The notes under the pieces were generated by a model. That model was not told where the DNA came from and ran no database searches. It worked only from the letters and a program-made list of their open reading frames with translations. 64,000 bases of DNA from Pedobacter sp. PACM 27299 (lineage in GTDB: Bacteria; Bacteroidota; Bacteroidia; Sphingobacteriales; Sphingobacteriaceae), in assembly GCF_001412655.1 (NCBI RefSeq), contig NZ_CP012996.1:3968001-4032000 (forward strand), read 5' to 3'. This document shows, piece after piece, positions 1 through 8,210 of the stretch; the first letter of the stretch is position 1, and each line of letters begins with the position of its first letter. The position numbers and the translations under genes were made by a program.

Positions 1-786
1 TTTCGATGCTAAGAATCGGCAGTCCCTAACTATAGATACCTCCTGAATGATTTGATCCATCTGGTCGTCCTTCAGCTGGAAAAATTGACCAACACTTATA
101 GCCAGCTCAAAATCCAATGCTTACTTTCCGATACACCTAGTATAAGTTATTGAAAGACAGAATATTAGATGGAAATAACGACAATCCAAGAACTGAATTT
201 ATCATCCGTTGTAATTTACCCGGTAATGTTGACAACTAGTGTAAATATACTGTAATCAAATCAGTTATCTATATAAAATTCCGAAATATTTCTAATCAGT
301 TGTCATCATCAAAAAAAACCTCACAAACTGCTCCATAAAAGACAATTTTACAAAAAAAACATAAAATGCTGACTATATGACTTTTAAGCACATTAATATA
401 AAGTATCATTTTTCGAGTAAAATTCCGTTTATACATAAAAAACGCTAACTTCTGGTTTAACTACGTTTTATGAGTGAATTAGATTTTGACCTGGAACAGT
501 AATATTAGGGATATTATTTTGGTGTGGTTTATCCAAGCAGACCATCAAACTTATTGAAGAGATAGAGGAATTAGATCCAGCAGTCAGGGAAAAACTTTTG
601 TTCCTGGCTAATGCCATTATCAGGGCTGCCAAAACAGGTAAGGCATATTCGCATTAAAAAAACAAAGCCCTTAAGTAAGGACATTGTCGTTGATCTAATT
701 TTGATCAACCAATAATCATTTTTCTAATAATTTATATTGGTGCGATGACTTTAGAATATAAAGTCTAACCCGCTGATCTGCAGAAA
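1..786. other. Gene-poor left edge with two coding remnants
   Basis: No intact gene is visible. Frame +1 stays open from about 13 to a stop at 151-153 and reads like the tail of a protein (key stretch LIHLVVLQLEKLTNTYSQ), but it has no start and I do not recognise it. A second remnant at 541-657 is described separately. The rest is A+T-rich and unremarkable. Confidence 0.4.
541..657 (+). pseudogene. C-terminal remnant, possibly of an XRE-type regulator
   Basis: The plus strand reads an open, protein-like tail of 38 codons (core LDPAVREKLLFLANAII) ending in TAA at 655-657. Upstream of about 540 the frame has no start, and the preceding bases do not continue a gene. The tail resembles the C-terminal helices after the helix-turn-helix in small Bacteroidota XRE regulators, but that is from memory of the family. 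A 5'-truncated relic is the simplest reading. Confidence 0.35.
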
Positions 787-1194
787 TCAATAACCTCTTA
801 TCTTTTGCCTCAGCCATAAAACAGAAATAAAGAGCAATATCGAACCAATAAAATAAAGAATAATAATCCAACCTCTGCTGATTTTTTGCTTCTTTGTTTC
901 TTTTGAATACTCCTCAAAGATCAAATCATGAAGACCAGATCGCTTTAGACGATGATAGAATAATGCAAATAATGGCACAATAAACACTAAAGGCAAAAAC
1001 CACCTTACCCCATTTCCTACCGGATGATTTAATCTAATATTTAGCCCTACAGAAAAAATTAATGTAATCAAAGCTAAAAGATTAAAATATACAAAAACAA
1101 ACATAATAGCGAATGTCCTGAAGAGCGGGATTGAACTACCGTCAGAAAAATAACTAAATATTCTAAAGTAATAATATTTTAAAAAACGTATCAT
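787..1194 (-). CDS. Small membrane protein, possible immunity partner
   Basis: This 135-residue protein has three likely membrane segments (roughly residues 25-50, 65-82 and 108-127) separated by a basic loop, and a very hydrophobic aromatic N-terminus. I do not recognise a family. It lies 27 bp downstream of a 94-residue glycine- and alanine-rich protein on the same strand. That order, a small amphipathic protein followed by a multi-pass membrane protein, is typical of bacteriocin or polymorphic-toxin tails with their immunity proteins. The immunity role is inference from context only. Confidence 0.5.
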   Translation of the reverse strand: MIRFLKYYYFRIFSYFSDGSSIPLFRTFAIMFVFVYFNLLALITLIFSVGLNIRLNHPVGNGVRWFLPLVFIVPLFALFYHRLKRSGLHDLIFEEYSKETKKQKISRGWIIILYFIGSILLFISVLWLRQKIRGY

Positions 1195-1221
1195 GATCTC
1201 ATTTTGTTGTAAAGTAATAAT

Positions 1222-1506
1222 CTACTTCTTAACCCTATCATAGACAAGATCTATAGGATTATAGCCCGTCATATCTGCTACTCCATAGGCTAAACCTAAA
1301 CCAATTGTCCAAGGGTTACTTTTTAATGCGAGCTGCCCCACCGAAACTCCAAGTTTGCTCCAATCCGCTACGGTAGCATTTGACATACCTTTATTATAAA
1401 TCTCATTTGCATCGTTTAAGGCGGATACAACCCCTAAAACCGTACCAGCTCCCTCCAGAACCTTAGTTACATTACTTAGTCCACGAGCTTCGCTAGACAT
1501 AGTCAT
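1222..1506 (-). CDS. Small protein resembling a polymorphic-toxin tail
   Basis: This 94-residue protein has no signal peptide. Its middle and end (for example LGLAYGVADMTGYNPIDLVY) resemble the short C-terminal tails of Bacteroidota RHS or other polymorphic secretion proteins, where a helical, glycine-rich segment follows the core repeats. No RHS core lies upstream, so it may be an orphan toxin cassette left by recombination, or an independent small gene. The ATG could be residue 1 or residue 3, since MTMSSEA offers two. A three-pass membrane protein follows 27 bp downstream. Toxin activity is not shown by the sequence. Confidence 0.45.
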   Translation of the reverse strand: MTMSSEARGLSNVTKVLEGAGTVLGVVSALNDANEIYNKGMSNATVADWSKLGVSVGQLALKSNPWTIGLGLAYGVADMTGYNPIDLVYDRVKK

Positions 1507-1644
1507 AGTTATTCCCTATCTGACATATGGAGATAATTAAAGAGAATAAGATGTCTTCAATTAAAATCTCAAAATGATGTGCACGACATATTTTCACTCA
1601 ACAGATAGATAAGTTGCTGTCTACTGATTTTTTTGCAAGTATTG

Positions 1645-1674
1645 TTGCATGAATTTTAGTCAAAAATCATGCAA
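1645..1674 (+). promoter_or_regulatory. 8-bp inverted repeat, likely AbiEi operator
   Basis: TTGCATGA at 1645-1652 is answered by its exact reverse complement TCATGCAA at 1667-1674. The repeat lies where the -33 region of the downstream promoter would be. AbiEi-type antitoxins are known to repress their own operon by binding inverted repeats, so this is the natural operator candidate. Confidence 0.5.
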
Positions 1675-1692
1675 AATTTAGCTATAAATTCG

Positions 1693-1700
1693 TAACTTTG
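1693..1700 (+). promoter_or_regulatory. Bacteroidota -7 box for the AbiE pair
   Basis: TAACTTTG matches the TAnnTTTG consensus of the primary Bacteroidota sigma factor and lies 20 bp before the ATG at 1720. No strong -33 element is obvious because that stretch is occupied by the inverted repeat. Confidence 0.5.
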
Positions 1701-1719
1701 TGTTTGAAAGGAAAATATT

Positions 1720-2286
1720 ATGTCAAAATTAGATGAGTTAAAAAGTCATTTGAGGAAAGGAAATATCTATAAGAGGGATGAACTACAAAAGTGGTCAAGC
1801 TCTATTGATAGACATCTTTCTGAGCTTACTGGCGATGGTGTTTTAAAAAAGGTTGGCCCTGGGCTATATCACTTTCCGAAGAAAAACGCTTTCGGTTTTG
1901 AACCGCCTGCGGATCAGTTGCTGATCAAGAAATTTTTGGACAACGACAATTTTCTGATTACCTCCTTCAATTCCTATAACGCATTGGGAGTTGGAACTAC
2001 ACAGTTGTATAATAAGCAGATCGTTTATAACCATCTGCGTAGTGGAGATATAACACTAGGCAACAAATTGTTCACTTTCAAAAAAAAATCGGCTTTTCCA
2101 CCGAAGCCTACAAGGGAGTTTCTGGTAATTGACCTAATCAATAACCTGGAATACTTAGCAGAAGATCAACCGAAAATACTTGAGAAGACCTTAGAAAAAG
2201 CGATGAGCTTAGATAAGCATTCCCTAAGGCATGCTATTGAGAAATACGGTACACCAAGAACAAGAAAACTATTGGCTACGGCCTAA
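1720..2286 (+). CDS. AbiEi-like antitoxin (DUF6088 type)
   Basis: This 188-residue protein has an N-terminal winged-helix region (about 1-55, ending GPGLYHFPK) followed by a domain typical of the DUF6088/AbiEi antitoxin family. Such proteins repress their own operon and counteract a nucleotidyltransferase toxin in type IV toxin-antitoxin and abortive-infection systems. The gene starts 20 bp after a good promoter box and lies 21 bp before the toxin gene on the same strand, the usual antitoxin-first order. The inverted repeat at 1645-1674 is probably its binding site. Family assignment is firm; the repression is inferred from relatives. Confidence 0.85.
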   Translation: MSKLDELKSHLRKGNIYKRDELQKWSSSIDRHLSELTGDGVLKKVGPGLYHFPKKNAFGFEPPADQLLIKKFLDNDNFLITSFNSYNALGVGTTQLYNKQIVYNHLRSGDITLGNKLFTFKKKSAFPPKPTREFLVIDLINNLEYLAEDQPKILEKTLEKAMSLDKHSLRHAIEKYGTPRTRKLLATA

Positions 2287-2307
2287 CCCGCTTCTGACAC
2301 AGAATAT

Positions 2308-3282
2308 ATGAGTATAGCATTCCTCCATCAACGAAAGGACTTTAAAAGCCTTATCAGTACATTAGCTGCAGAGAAAGGCATAATTGAAGCCCTTGTCGAA
2401 AAAGATTACTGGATCATGCATGTGCTTTATGGCATGAAAAACCTGGGACTAGAATTTGAGCTCAAAGGAGGAACCTCACTTTCGAAGGGGTTTAAGATCA
2501 TAGACAGATTTTCAGAGGACCTTGATTTACATATTACTCCGCCGAAAGCATTTATTGACGAGACTGGTATAAAGGTAAATGAAAACCCAAAATCCAGTGG
2601 CAAAAGTATCATTGAAAATCGAATGAAGTTCTTCGATTGGCTGACAGATTACATCCGTATCGATGGCATCATCGCGGAGCGTGACACTGAGTTCGATGAC
2701 AAGAACGGAAGAAACGGAGGGATCAGGCTTAAGTATGATGGCTTTTTTGGATCTGTTCCCGGAATCAAAGATGGGATATTACTAGAGGTTGGCTTCGCCA
2801 AGGTTGCCCCAAATGAAAACGTTCATATCAGTTCATGGATGTATGATAAGGCAATGGAGGTTCAGCTTAAGATGACTGATAACCGAGCCATAGACATTGC
2901 CTGTTATCATCCCGGTTATACCCTTGTCGAAAAACTCCAGACTATTGTTACCAAGTTCCGTGTGGAACAGGGAGCGGATAGCGGTGGACCAAAGGTCAAC
3001 TTTATGAGGCAATACTACGATGTCTACCGGCTTTTTCAGCGAGATGATATTCAGAAGTTTATTACAACACAAGCTTATTTGGATCATAAACTCGATTGGT
3101 TTCCACTAGTAGATCTCGATGTACCATTATCCGAGAAGGAGGCATTCCTGCTTACCGATGATAAAATTAGGGAGGATTTTAAGAATCGTTATATCGGAAC
3201 TTCCGGACTTTATTATCAAGGCCAGCCAGATTTTAACGAGATATTGGGATATATACAAGCTAACTTAAAAAAGTTAGGCTAA
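2308..3282 (+). CDS. AbiEii/AbiGii-type nucleotidyltransferase toxin
   Basis: A 324-residue protein with the signature of the AbiEii family of minimal nucleotidyltransferases: GGTSLSKG at residues 54-61 and SEDLDLHI at 69-76, with D71 and D73 as the likely metal-binding pair. Relatives transfer nucleotides to RNA targets such as tRNA acceptor ends and stop growth during phage infection. It follows the AbiEi-like gene by 21 bp and must be co-transcribed with it. Length is normal and no key motif is missing, so the module looks intact. Confidence 0.88.
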   Translation: MSIAFLHQRKDFKSLISTLAAEKGIIEALVEKDYWIMHVLYGMKNLGLEFELKGGTSLSKGFKIIDRFSEDLDLHITPPKAFIDETGIKVNENPKSSGKSIIENRMKFFDWLTDYIRIDGIIAERDTEFDDKNGRNGGIRLKYDGFFGSVPGIKDGILLEVGFAKVAPNENVHISSWMYDKAMEVQLKMTDNRAIDIACYHPGYTLVEKLQTIVTKFRVEQGADSGGPKVNFMRQYYDVYRLFQRDDIQKFITTQAYLDHKLDWFPLVDLDVPLSEKEAFLLTDDKIREDFKNRYIGTSGLYYQGQPDFNEILGYIQANLKKLG

Positions 3283-3414
3283 ATTGAGTACATACACATC
3301 TTAGACTGTTAAAACGCACTTAAAGCGGCTACAAAAAAGCTTATTTCATCGCTGGATTAGGCCTCAATATCGTAAAATCATGATTTAATCATTGATCTGC
3401 ATTAAACCTACAGC

Positions 3415-3753
3415 TCAACCCGGTGGTTTTATTTTGCGTTTATAAGCTCCCTCCGCGGAATGAATGTAGACGTTCACCATAGCAATAACTTCCTGCACTG
3501 TTAAGTCAGTTTGCCCTTCCGCATTCTTGAAATAACTGGTCGGATCGGGTAAACCAATATCAGTTTTCAAAAATTGAAATTCCGGGTAACCTGCTGCCGG
3601 ATTCGGGAAAAGTAATTGAATGATCACCCCGTCATATTCGGCAACTGCGATTTCAAACAAATCAATTTCCTCGGTCATTTCTTCAAACTGCACCAAGGTC
3701 TGCAAATTGATTTGCATTAAGGCTATTTTAGCCAGTTCTGTTCTAAAACTCAT
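3415..3753 (-). CDS. Hypothetical protein
   Basis: A 112-residue soluble, acidic protein with no recognised family. It lacks a signal peptide and membrane segments. The composition is coding-like, with a hydrophobic core segment around GVIIQLLFPNPA. The ATG at 3753 is the only good start. It stands alone, converging on the AbiE pair and followed upstream by a long non-coding gap. No function can be proposed. Confidence 0.5.
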   Translation of the reverse strand: MSFRTELAKIALMQINLQTLVQFEEMTEEIDLFEIAVAEYDGVIIQLLFPNPAAGYPEFQFLKTDIGLPDPTSYFKNAEGQTDLTVQEVIAMVNVYIHSAEGAYKRKIKPPG

Positions 3754-4121
3754 GATCTATATTTTTTATAATTCGCTCTATGAATCGCCCTCGGTTCTAG
3801 GATTTAAATTAATCCCAATAATTTTTCTACTGCTTTGATCGATCAAGAGGCACTGCCTTCCCAACATAAAAAAACAACAGAACGGGCGAGACTACATGAA
3901 TAAGACAGCAACTAGAACATTAAATTTGTAACGGATTGAAACTGTTAACAGACAGAACCTGCATTTGCTGAGTTTATGAAAACATTGAAAGGAAAAAACT
4001 AGTAGCAGTAAATACCGCAAAAAGCATGCTTATCAAAATGGTATTTTTGAATACTTTATTGGTAGTCCTTAGCAATAGATTGATGGTTAAATTTGTTATA
4101 TTTATTTAGATAAAAAGGATT
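3754..4121. other. Intergenic stretch
   Basis: No gene is visible on either strand. The only recognisable signal is the promoter box at 4088-4095 for the hydrolase that follows. Confidence 0.6.
4088..4095 (+). promoter_or_regulatory. Bacteroidota -7 box before the hydrolase gene
   Basis: TAAATTTG fits TAnnTTTG and lies 27 bp before the ATG at 4122. A TTGG about 26 bp further upstream is a poor -33 candidate, so the match rests on the -7 box. Confidence 0.45.
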
Positions 4122-4664
4122 ATGAGTAAGGCATTAATTATTATAGACGTACAAAATGATTATTTTGAAAATGGAGCATTGGAATTGGTGAACCCTATTC
4201 CAGCAAGTGAAAATGCAAAAAAGTTGCTTGATCACTTTAGAAAAGAGAACCTTCCAGTTGTACATGTTCAGCATGCTTCGCCAGAAGGGGTACCTTTCTT
4301 TGTACCGGGCTCAAAAGGTGTTGAAATACATGACAATGTAAAACCAGCGGAGGGTGAAAAAGTAATCACCAAGCACTACCCAAATAGTTTCCGTGATACA
4401 GATCTTTTGGAATACCTACAGTCAAAAGGTGTAACCGAAGTTGTGTTGACAGGTATGATGACCCATATGTGTGTAGACGCAGGAACCAGGGCCGCATTTG
4501 ATTACGGTTTTGATTGTACGGTGATTGGTGATGCCTGTGCAACCAAAGATCTTGAAATCAAAGGAGCTCAGGTAAAAGCAGCAGATGTGCAAACCGCATT
4601 CTTAGCAGCTCTCGAGTTTTTCTATGCCAAGATTCAGACTACAGATGAATATCTGACTGCATAA
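4122..4664 (+). CDS. Isochorismatase-family cysteine hydrolase
   Basis: A 180-residue protein of the isochorismatase-like fold. The catalytic triad is visible as D9 (IIIDVQNDYF), K84 (VITKHYPNSF) and C117 (MMTHMCVDAG). Members hydrolyse amide or vinyl-ether substrates such as nicotinamide, carbamoyl compounds or isochorismate; the substrate here cannot be read from the sequence. It is probably cytoplasmic. It is monocistronic: its own promoter box lies upstream and a hairpin terminator follows at 4687-4725. Confidence 0.85.
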   Translation: MSKALIIIDVQNDYFENGALELVNPIPASENAKKLLDHFRKENLPVVHVQHASPEGVPFFVPGSKGVEIHDNVKPAEGEKVITKHYPNSFRDTDLLEYLQSKGVTEVVLTGMMTHMCVDAGTRAAFDYGFDCTVIGDACATKDLEIKGAQVKAADVQTAFLAALEFFYAKIQTTDEYLTA

Positions 4665-4686
4665 GATATTTTCTGTTTGAAAAAAT

Positions 4687-4725
4687 GGAACGGTTCGGAA
4701 ATTGTATTTCTCTGTTCCTTTTTTT
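4687..4725 (+). terminator. Intrinsic terminator after the hydrolase gene
   Basis: GGAACGG at 4687-4693 pairs with CTGTTCC at 4712-4718 (one G-U pair) and is followed directly by a run of seven T. Confidence 0.6.
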
Positions 4726-4750
4726 GTTATTTAGCAGATGTACTAAAAGA

Positions 4751-4768
4751 TAGCGCAAGTATAGCGCA
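4751..4768 (+). repeat. TAGCGCA direct repeat before the AraC gene
   Basis: TAGCGCA occurs at 4751-4757 and again at 4762-4768, an 11-bp period or about one helical turn, 17 bp before the AraC-family start. Direct repeats on one helix face are the usual binding pattern of AraC regulators, so autoregulation is possible. Confidence 0.35.
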
Positions 4769-4785
4769 CATGTAATAAAAATAAT

Positions 4786-5658
4786 ATGAAGACCATCAAA
4801 TTTCATAAATCGGATTGTGGAGTAGATGTACTACTCAATGTGCTGATTGGTCAGGACGTAAAAGAAAGTTATTTGAATACAGATATCTATAATACTGATT
4901 TTTTTGAGATCGTGATCTTTAAAAAAGTTGAAGGTACATTGATATTAAATCAACAGAAGATTAGTTTGACAGATAATAGCATTGTCTTTATTTCTCCATT
5001 TCAGAAAAGAAAATGGAAGTTGGAAGCTGATAACCTCGATTTCACAGTACTCGTTTTTCAGGAAGACTTTTTGAATGATTTTTTTGCAGATAAATTGTTT
5101 ACCTACCGCCTCCTATACTTTTATCAATTAGATTTTCCACTGAGCATACCTATTAACAACGAGGATATCCTTAAGATCTGCAGCATACTTACGGAAATAA
5201 AAACAGAACTAGTTATTCCAAAACCAGATAGTTCACATATTATCAGATCACTAGTCTATTACCTTTTGCAAAAATTCAACCGTGAATATGCCTTAGCTAA
5301 CAATCTTTCCTTAAATAAGGCAGAAAATAATTATGCCTATCAATTCAAACAGTTATTGGAAATCCACATTACTGATAAACAAAGAATCGATGATTACGTA
5401 AAACTGCTAGGTGTTAGCAGAATAAGTATAAACGCTGCTGTAAAGAAACAGTTCAATGTAACTGCGACCCATCTGCTAAAGCAACGACTGCTTTTCGAGA
5501 TCAAAAATCAACTAATACATTCTGGAAAAACTGTAGCAGAAATAGCCTACGAGCTTCATTTTTCAGAACCGAACCATATGATGCGTTTCTTCAAAACGCA
5601 GACAGGCATCACAACAAGACAGTTACTAGCCGATTATCAAAATGGTATATTTTCATAG
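4786..5658 (+). CDS. AraC-family transcriptional regulator
   Basis: A 290-residue protein with an N-terminal cupin-like sensing domain (about 1-150) and a C-terminal double helix-turn-helix (about 185-285, including VAEIAYELHFSEPNHMMRFF and TGITTRQLL). The architecture is that of Bacteroidota AraC regulators responding to small molecules or redox state. It precedes a secreted metallo-beta-lactamase-fold hydrolase and an NTF2-like protein on the same strand and is the likely regulator of that pair. A direct repeat lies just before its own start. Confidence 0.85.
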   Translation: MKTIKFHKSDCGVDVLLNVLIGQDVKESYLNTDIYNTDFFEIVIFKKVEGTLILNQQKISLTDNSIVFISPFQKRKWKLEADNLDFTVLVFQEDFLNDFFADKLFTYRLLYFYQLDFPLSIPINNEDILKICSILTEIKTELVIPKPDSSHIIRSLVYYLLQKFNREYALANNLSLNKAENNYAYQFKQLLEIHITDKQRIDDYVKLLGVSRISINAAVKKQFNVTATHLLKQRLLFEIKNQLIHSGKTVAEIAYELHFSEPNHMMRFFKTQTGITTRQLLADYQNGIFS

Positions 5659-5691
5659 TTATAAGGTAGCCTAAGCAAATCCCACCCTATC

Positions 5692-5699
5692 TATCTTTG
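5692..5699 (+). promoter_or_regulatory. Bacteroidota -7 box before the MBL-fold gene
   Basis: TATCTTTG matches TAnnTTTG, 57 bp before the ATG at 5757. The long leader contains the inverted repeat at 5707-5741. Confidence 0.45.
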
Positions 5700-5706
5700 C
5701 ATTAGA

Positions 5707-5741
5707 ATTTTATCCCAATTTCAAGACAACGTGGATAAAAT
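5707..5741 (+). promoter_or_regulatory. 9-bp inverted repeat in the leader of the MBL-fold gene
   Basis: ATTTTATCC at 5707-5715 is the exact reverse complement of GGATAAAAT at 5733-5741, with a 17-bp spacer. It lies just downstream of the predicted promoter, a position suited to an operator. Confidence 0.35.
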
Positions 5742-5756
5742 TATTTTAAAATAGAT

Positions 5757-6611
5757 ATGAAAAAAATGATTTTAGGTATTGCATTGGTTTTAATCGCAAT
5801 ATCATCTTATGGACAATCAAAGAATGAAAAAAAGTCAAGTGTTCAATTAATAAGGAATGCAACTGTAGTGTACACCTATGGCGGTAAAGAATTTCTCATT
5901 GATCCAATGTTGGCAAAAAAGGGAGCTTATCCTGGCTTTGAAGGTACTGCTAATGCTCATTTACGCAACCCAATGGTTGAATTGCCTGTTTCGGCAGAAA
6001 GCCTTCTTAATCCCGATGCAATAATAGTGACGCACACACATCCGGACCATTGGGATGAGGCTGCTATAAAAATGCTTCCAAAAGAGAAAACGCTCTATGC
6101 CCAAAACCAACAAGATGCAGAAACAATCAGATCCCAAGGATTTAAAGATGTTCGCATTTTATCTAATAACTCCAATTATGAAAATATCACGCTACAAAAA
6201 ACCTTTGCTCAGCATGGATCGGATGCAGCCTATGCAAACCCTCAGATAGCGGAAATATTAGGGCATGCTTCGGGTGTTTTCTTCAGCCAACCTGGACAGA
6301 AATCAGTATATTTTGCTGGAGATGCTATTTGGACAAAAGATTTTGAATCCCATCTGAAAAAGTTAAATCCTTCGGTTGTAGTTCTTAATACAGGCTATGC
6401 GCAAGTGAATGGTTTCGGAGCCATTATCATGGGAAAAGAAGATGTAAACAGAGTTCACCAAATATTACCTAATGCTACAATAATTGCAGTGCACATGGAG
6501 GCTATTAATCATTGTGTCCTTACACGTAAGGAACTTATGGATTATGTTAAAGAAATGGGGATATCTGACAAAGTAATTATTCCAGCAGATGGACAGGTCA
6601 TCAACTTTTAA
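5757..6611 (+). CDS. Secreted metallo-beta-lactamase-fold hydrolase (UlaG-like)
   Basis: A 284-residue protein with a cleavable signal peptide (1-20, ending YGQ), so it acts in the periplasm. The metal-binding HxHxDH motif is at residues 93-98 (THTHPDHWDE). Further ligands are likely in FAGDAIW and in the histidine of IAVHMEAINH. The short zinc-hydrolase core resembles UlaG-type lactonases and the broader UPF0173 group; the substrate is unknown. It is followed 21 bp later by an NTF2-like gene, and the AraC regulator upstream may control both. Confidence 0.8.
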   Translation: MKKMILGIALVLIAISSYGQSKNEKKSSVQLIRNATVVYTYGGKEFLIDPMLAKKGAYPGFEGTANAHLRNPMVELPVSAESLLNPDAIIVTHTHPDHWDEAAIKMLPKEKTLYAQNQQDAETIRSQGFKDVRILSNNSNYENITLQKTFAQHGSDAAYANPQIAEILGHASGVFFSQPGQKSVYFAGDAIWTKDFESHLKKLNPSVVVLNTGYAQVNGFGAIIMGKEDVNRVHQILPNATIIAVHMEAINHCVLTRKELMDYVKEMGISDKVIIPADGQVINF

Positions 6612-6632
6612 GGATAGATATAATATACACCA

Positions 6633-7040
6633 ATGAGTATAGAGAATAATAAAGAGCTGGTACGTAATTTTTATGACCTGTTGGAAGAAGAGAATTACAA
6701 TGCTGTTGCGGAACTGTGTCATCCTGAATTTCTTTTTTACTTTCAGGTTGATAATCCAATCCAAGGTGCAGTAGGATTTGTAGCCTCAGAAAAAGCGAAT
6801 TTTGATGCTTTTAAAGGATTTACCATGCGTATCCATGAAATTATTGCAGAAAATGATAAAGTAGTAGCTTATATGATATTTGAAGGTGTTCATAACAGTA
6901 AAACAATCTTCGGGATAGAACCAAGTGGTAATAGAGTCAGATTTTCATTATTGATGTTCCTCACCATCAAAGATGGAAAGATATATGAAAAACGTGCACA
7001 TTTCGATCTAGACGATATAAAGAGACAACTTATGAGATAA
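6633..7040 (+). CDS. SnoaL/NTF2-like protein
   Basis: A 135-residue cytoplasmic protein with the cone-shaped NTF2 pattern: an N-terminal helix (ELVRNFYDLLEEENY), a conserved HPEFLFYF strand and a C-terminal KDGKIYEKRAHFD strand. SnoaL-like proteins bind small hydrophobic molecules or act as simple isomerases or hydrolases. The substrate cannot be deduced. It shares a transcript with the MBL-fold gene 21 bp upstream, and a terminator follows at 7089-7125. Confidence 0.75.
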   Translation: MSIENNKELVRNFYDLLEEENYNAVAELCHPEFLFYFQVDNPIQGAVGFVASEKANFDAFKGFTMRIHEIIAENDKVVAYMIFEGVHNSKTIFGIEPSGNRVRFSLLMFLTIKDGKIYEKRAHFDLDDIKRQLMR

Positions 7041-7088
7041 GTTGCGTATAAATAGCATTATCAGAAATAGATATGTTAAACACAGAAA

Positions 7089-7125
7089 GGTCAGTCAAGT
7101 TAAATTCTTGACTGCCCCCTTTTTA
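7089..7125 (+). terminator. Intrinsic terminator after the NTF2-like gene
   Basis: CAGTCAAG at 7092-7099 and CTTGACTG at 7107-7114 form an 8-bp stem, extended by GG/CC pairs, with a T run at 7120-7124. Confidence 0.65.
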
Positions 7126-7294
7126 ATATGTGATGAAGTATAATCACACATCACAAACAGGAAAAACTTGATATTTTGGTCTTGCATTATTACTTTTTCC
7201 ACTCAGATTTCGGAATTTTATTCTAACTAAAATAAAAAACTGGAAGAACAATTCCCTTGCAATCTCCTAGTTTCAAAGCATCTTTAGATTTTGA

Positions 7295-7326
7295 TCACTC
7301 ACTCACTTACTCACTTACTCACTTAC
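7295..7326 (+). repeat. Tandem octamer repeat
   Basis: Four 8-bp units in a row: TCACTCAC then three copies of TCACTTAC. The array lies about 100 bp before the carbonic anhydrase gene and could vary in copy number by slippage. Confidence 0.7.
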
Positions 7327-7422
7327 TGGTAAGACTAAAGTGGACATGCTAAATCAAAAAACAAAACGCTGAACTTTTAATTTTTTTAACTTTTTTATAG
7401 ATTGCACAAAAAATAGGTAGAA

Positions 7423-8052
7423 ATGAAAACTTTAACAAAAGAAGATCAGGAAGCTATAACGCCGATAATGGCTCTAAATTTATTGGAAGAGGGAAATAAA
7501 CGTTTTGTTAATAACCTAAAAATTAACAGAAACCTTTTACAGCAAGCAAATGAAACCTCTGATAGCCAACATCCTTTTGCGGTAGTTTTAAGCTGTATAG
7601 ACAGTCGTACATCTGCAGAATTAATTTTTGACCAAGGATTGGGTGATATTTTCAGTATCCGAATTGCTGGTAATATTATCAATGAAGATGTTTTAGGAAG
7701 CATGGAATTTGGCTGCAAGGTGGCAGGTGCAAAAATTATTGTTGTACTAGGTCACACGAAATGCGGAGCAATTAAAGGTGCATGCGACCATGTTGAGATG
7801 GGTAACCTAACAGCCTTACTCAGCAAAATCAGGCCCGCTGTTGATGATGAGCAAACCATAAAAGAGAACCGCAATTCCAGTAATAGTGAATTTGTTGAAA
7901 AAGTAGCTGCCATAAATGTTAGCCGGTCAGTTAAATCGATAGTAGAGCGTAGCCCGATTCTCAAAGAAATGGTAGACGGTGGCCAGATCCGAATAGTAGG
8001 AGGCAATCATGATATTGCGACGGGATTAGTAACATTCCTCCATGGAGGATAA
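7423..8052 (+). CDS. Beta-class carbonic anhydrase
   Basis: A 209-residue cytoplasmic enzyme interconverting CO2 and bicarbonate. Zinc ligands are C58, H111 and C114 (VLSCIDSR and LGHTKCGA), and the catalytic D60/R62 dyad is present. The length is normal for the beta class and there is no signal peptide. It stands alone, preceded by an A+T-rich leader and followed by the convergent TonB receptor gene. Function is assigned with high confidence; its physiological need here is not indicated by the neighbours. Confidence 0.92.
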   Translation: MKTLTKEDQEAITPIMALNLLEEGNKRFVNNLKINRNLLQQANETSDSQHPFAVVLSCIDSRTSAELIFDQGLGDIFSIRIAGNIINEDVLGSMEFGCKVAGAKIIVVLGHTKCGAIKGACDHVEMGNLTALLSKIRPAVDDEQTIKENRNSSNSEFVEKVAAINVSRSVKSIVERSPILKEMVDGGQIRIVGGNHDIATGLVTFLHGG

Positions 8053-8210
8053 GTGTTAATACCAGCACTAAGCAATGCAGCTGCATATTTCAACTCGATA
8101 CTTTCGGGATCGTAATAACCTACATCGATATTGTTATCCATAGGTGCGGAAATGAGTTCTATCCCGTCTAATCAATAATAATTAGAAAAATGAGGACCTA
8201 AATAGCTGTC

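Larger units (their letters stand above)
7041..7422. other. Intergenic stretch with terminator and octamer repeat
   Basis: No coding region is seen. It holds the terminator at 7089-7125, the octamer repeat at 7295-7326 and an A+T-rich leader to the carbonic anhydrase gene. Confidence 0.6.

Noticed and set aside
7295..7326. Octamer repeat as a CRISPR remnant
   Set aside because: Units are directly adjacent without spacers; it is a simple tandem repeat.
8053..8210. Minus-strand open stretch (core ELISAPMDNNIDVGYY) between the carbonic anhydrase and TonB genes
   Set aside because: It begins right after a stop, has no start or recognisable family, and runs into the carbonic anhydrase gene in antisense; possibly a relic, but unsupported.
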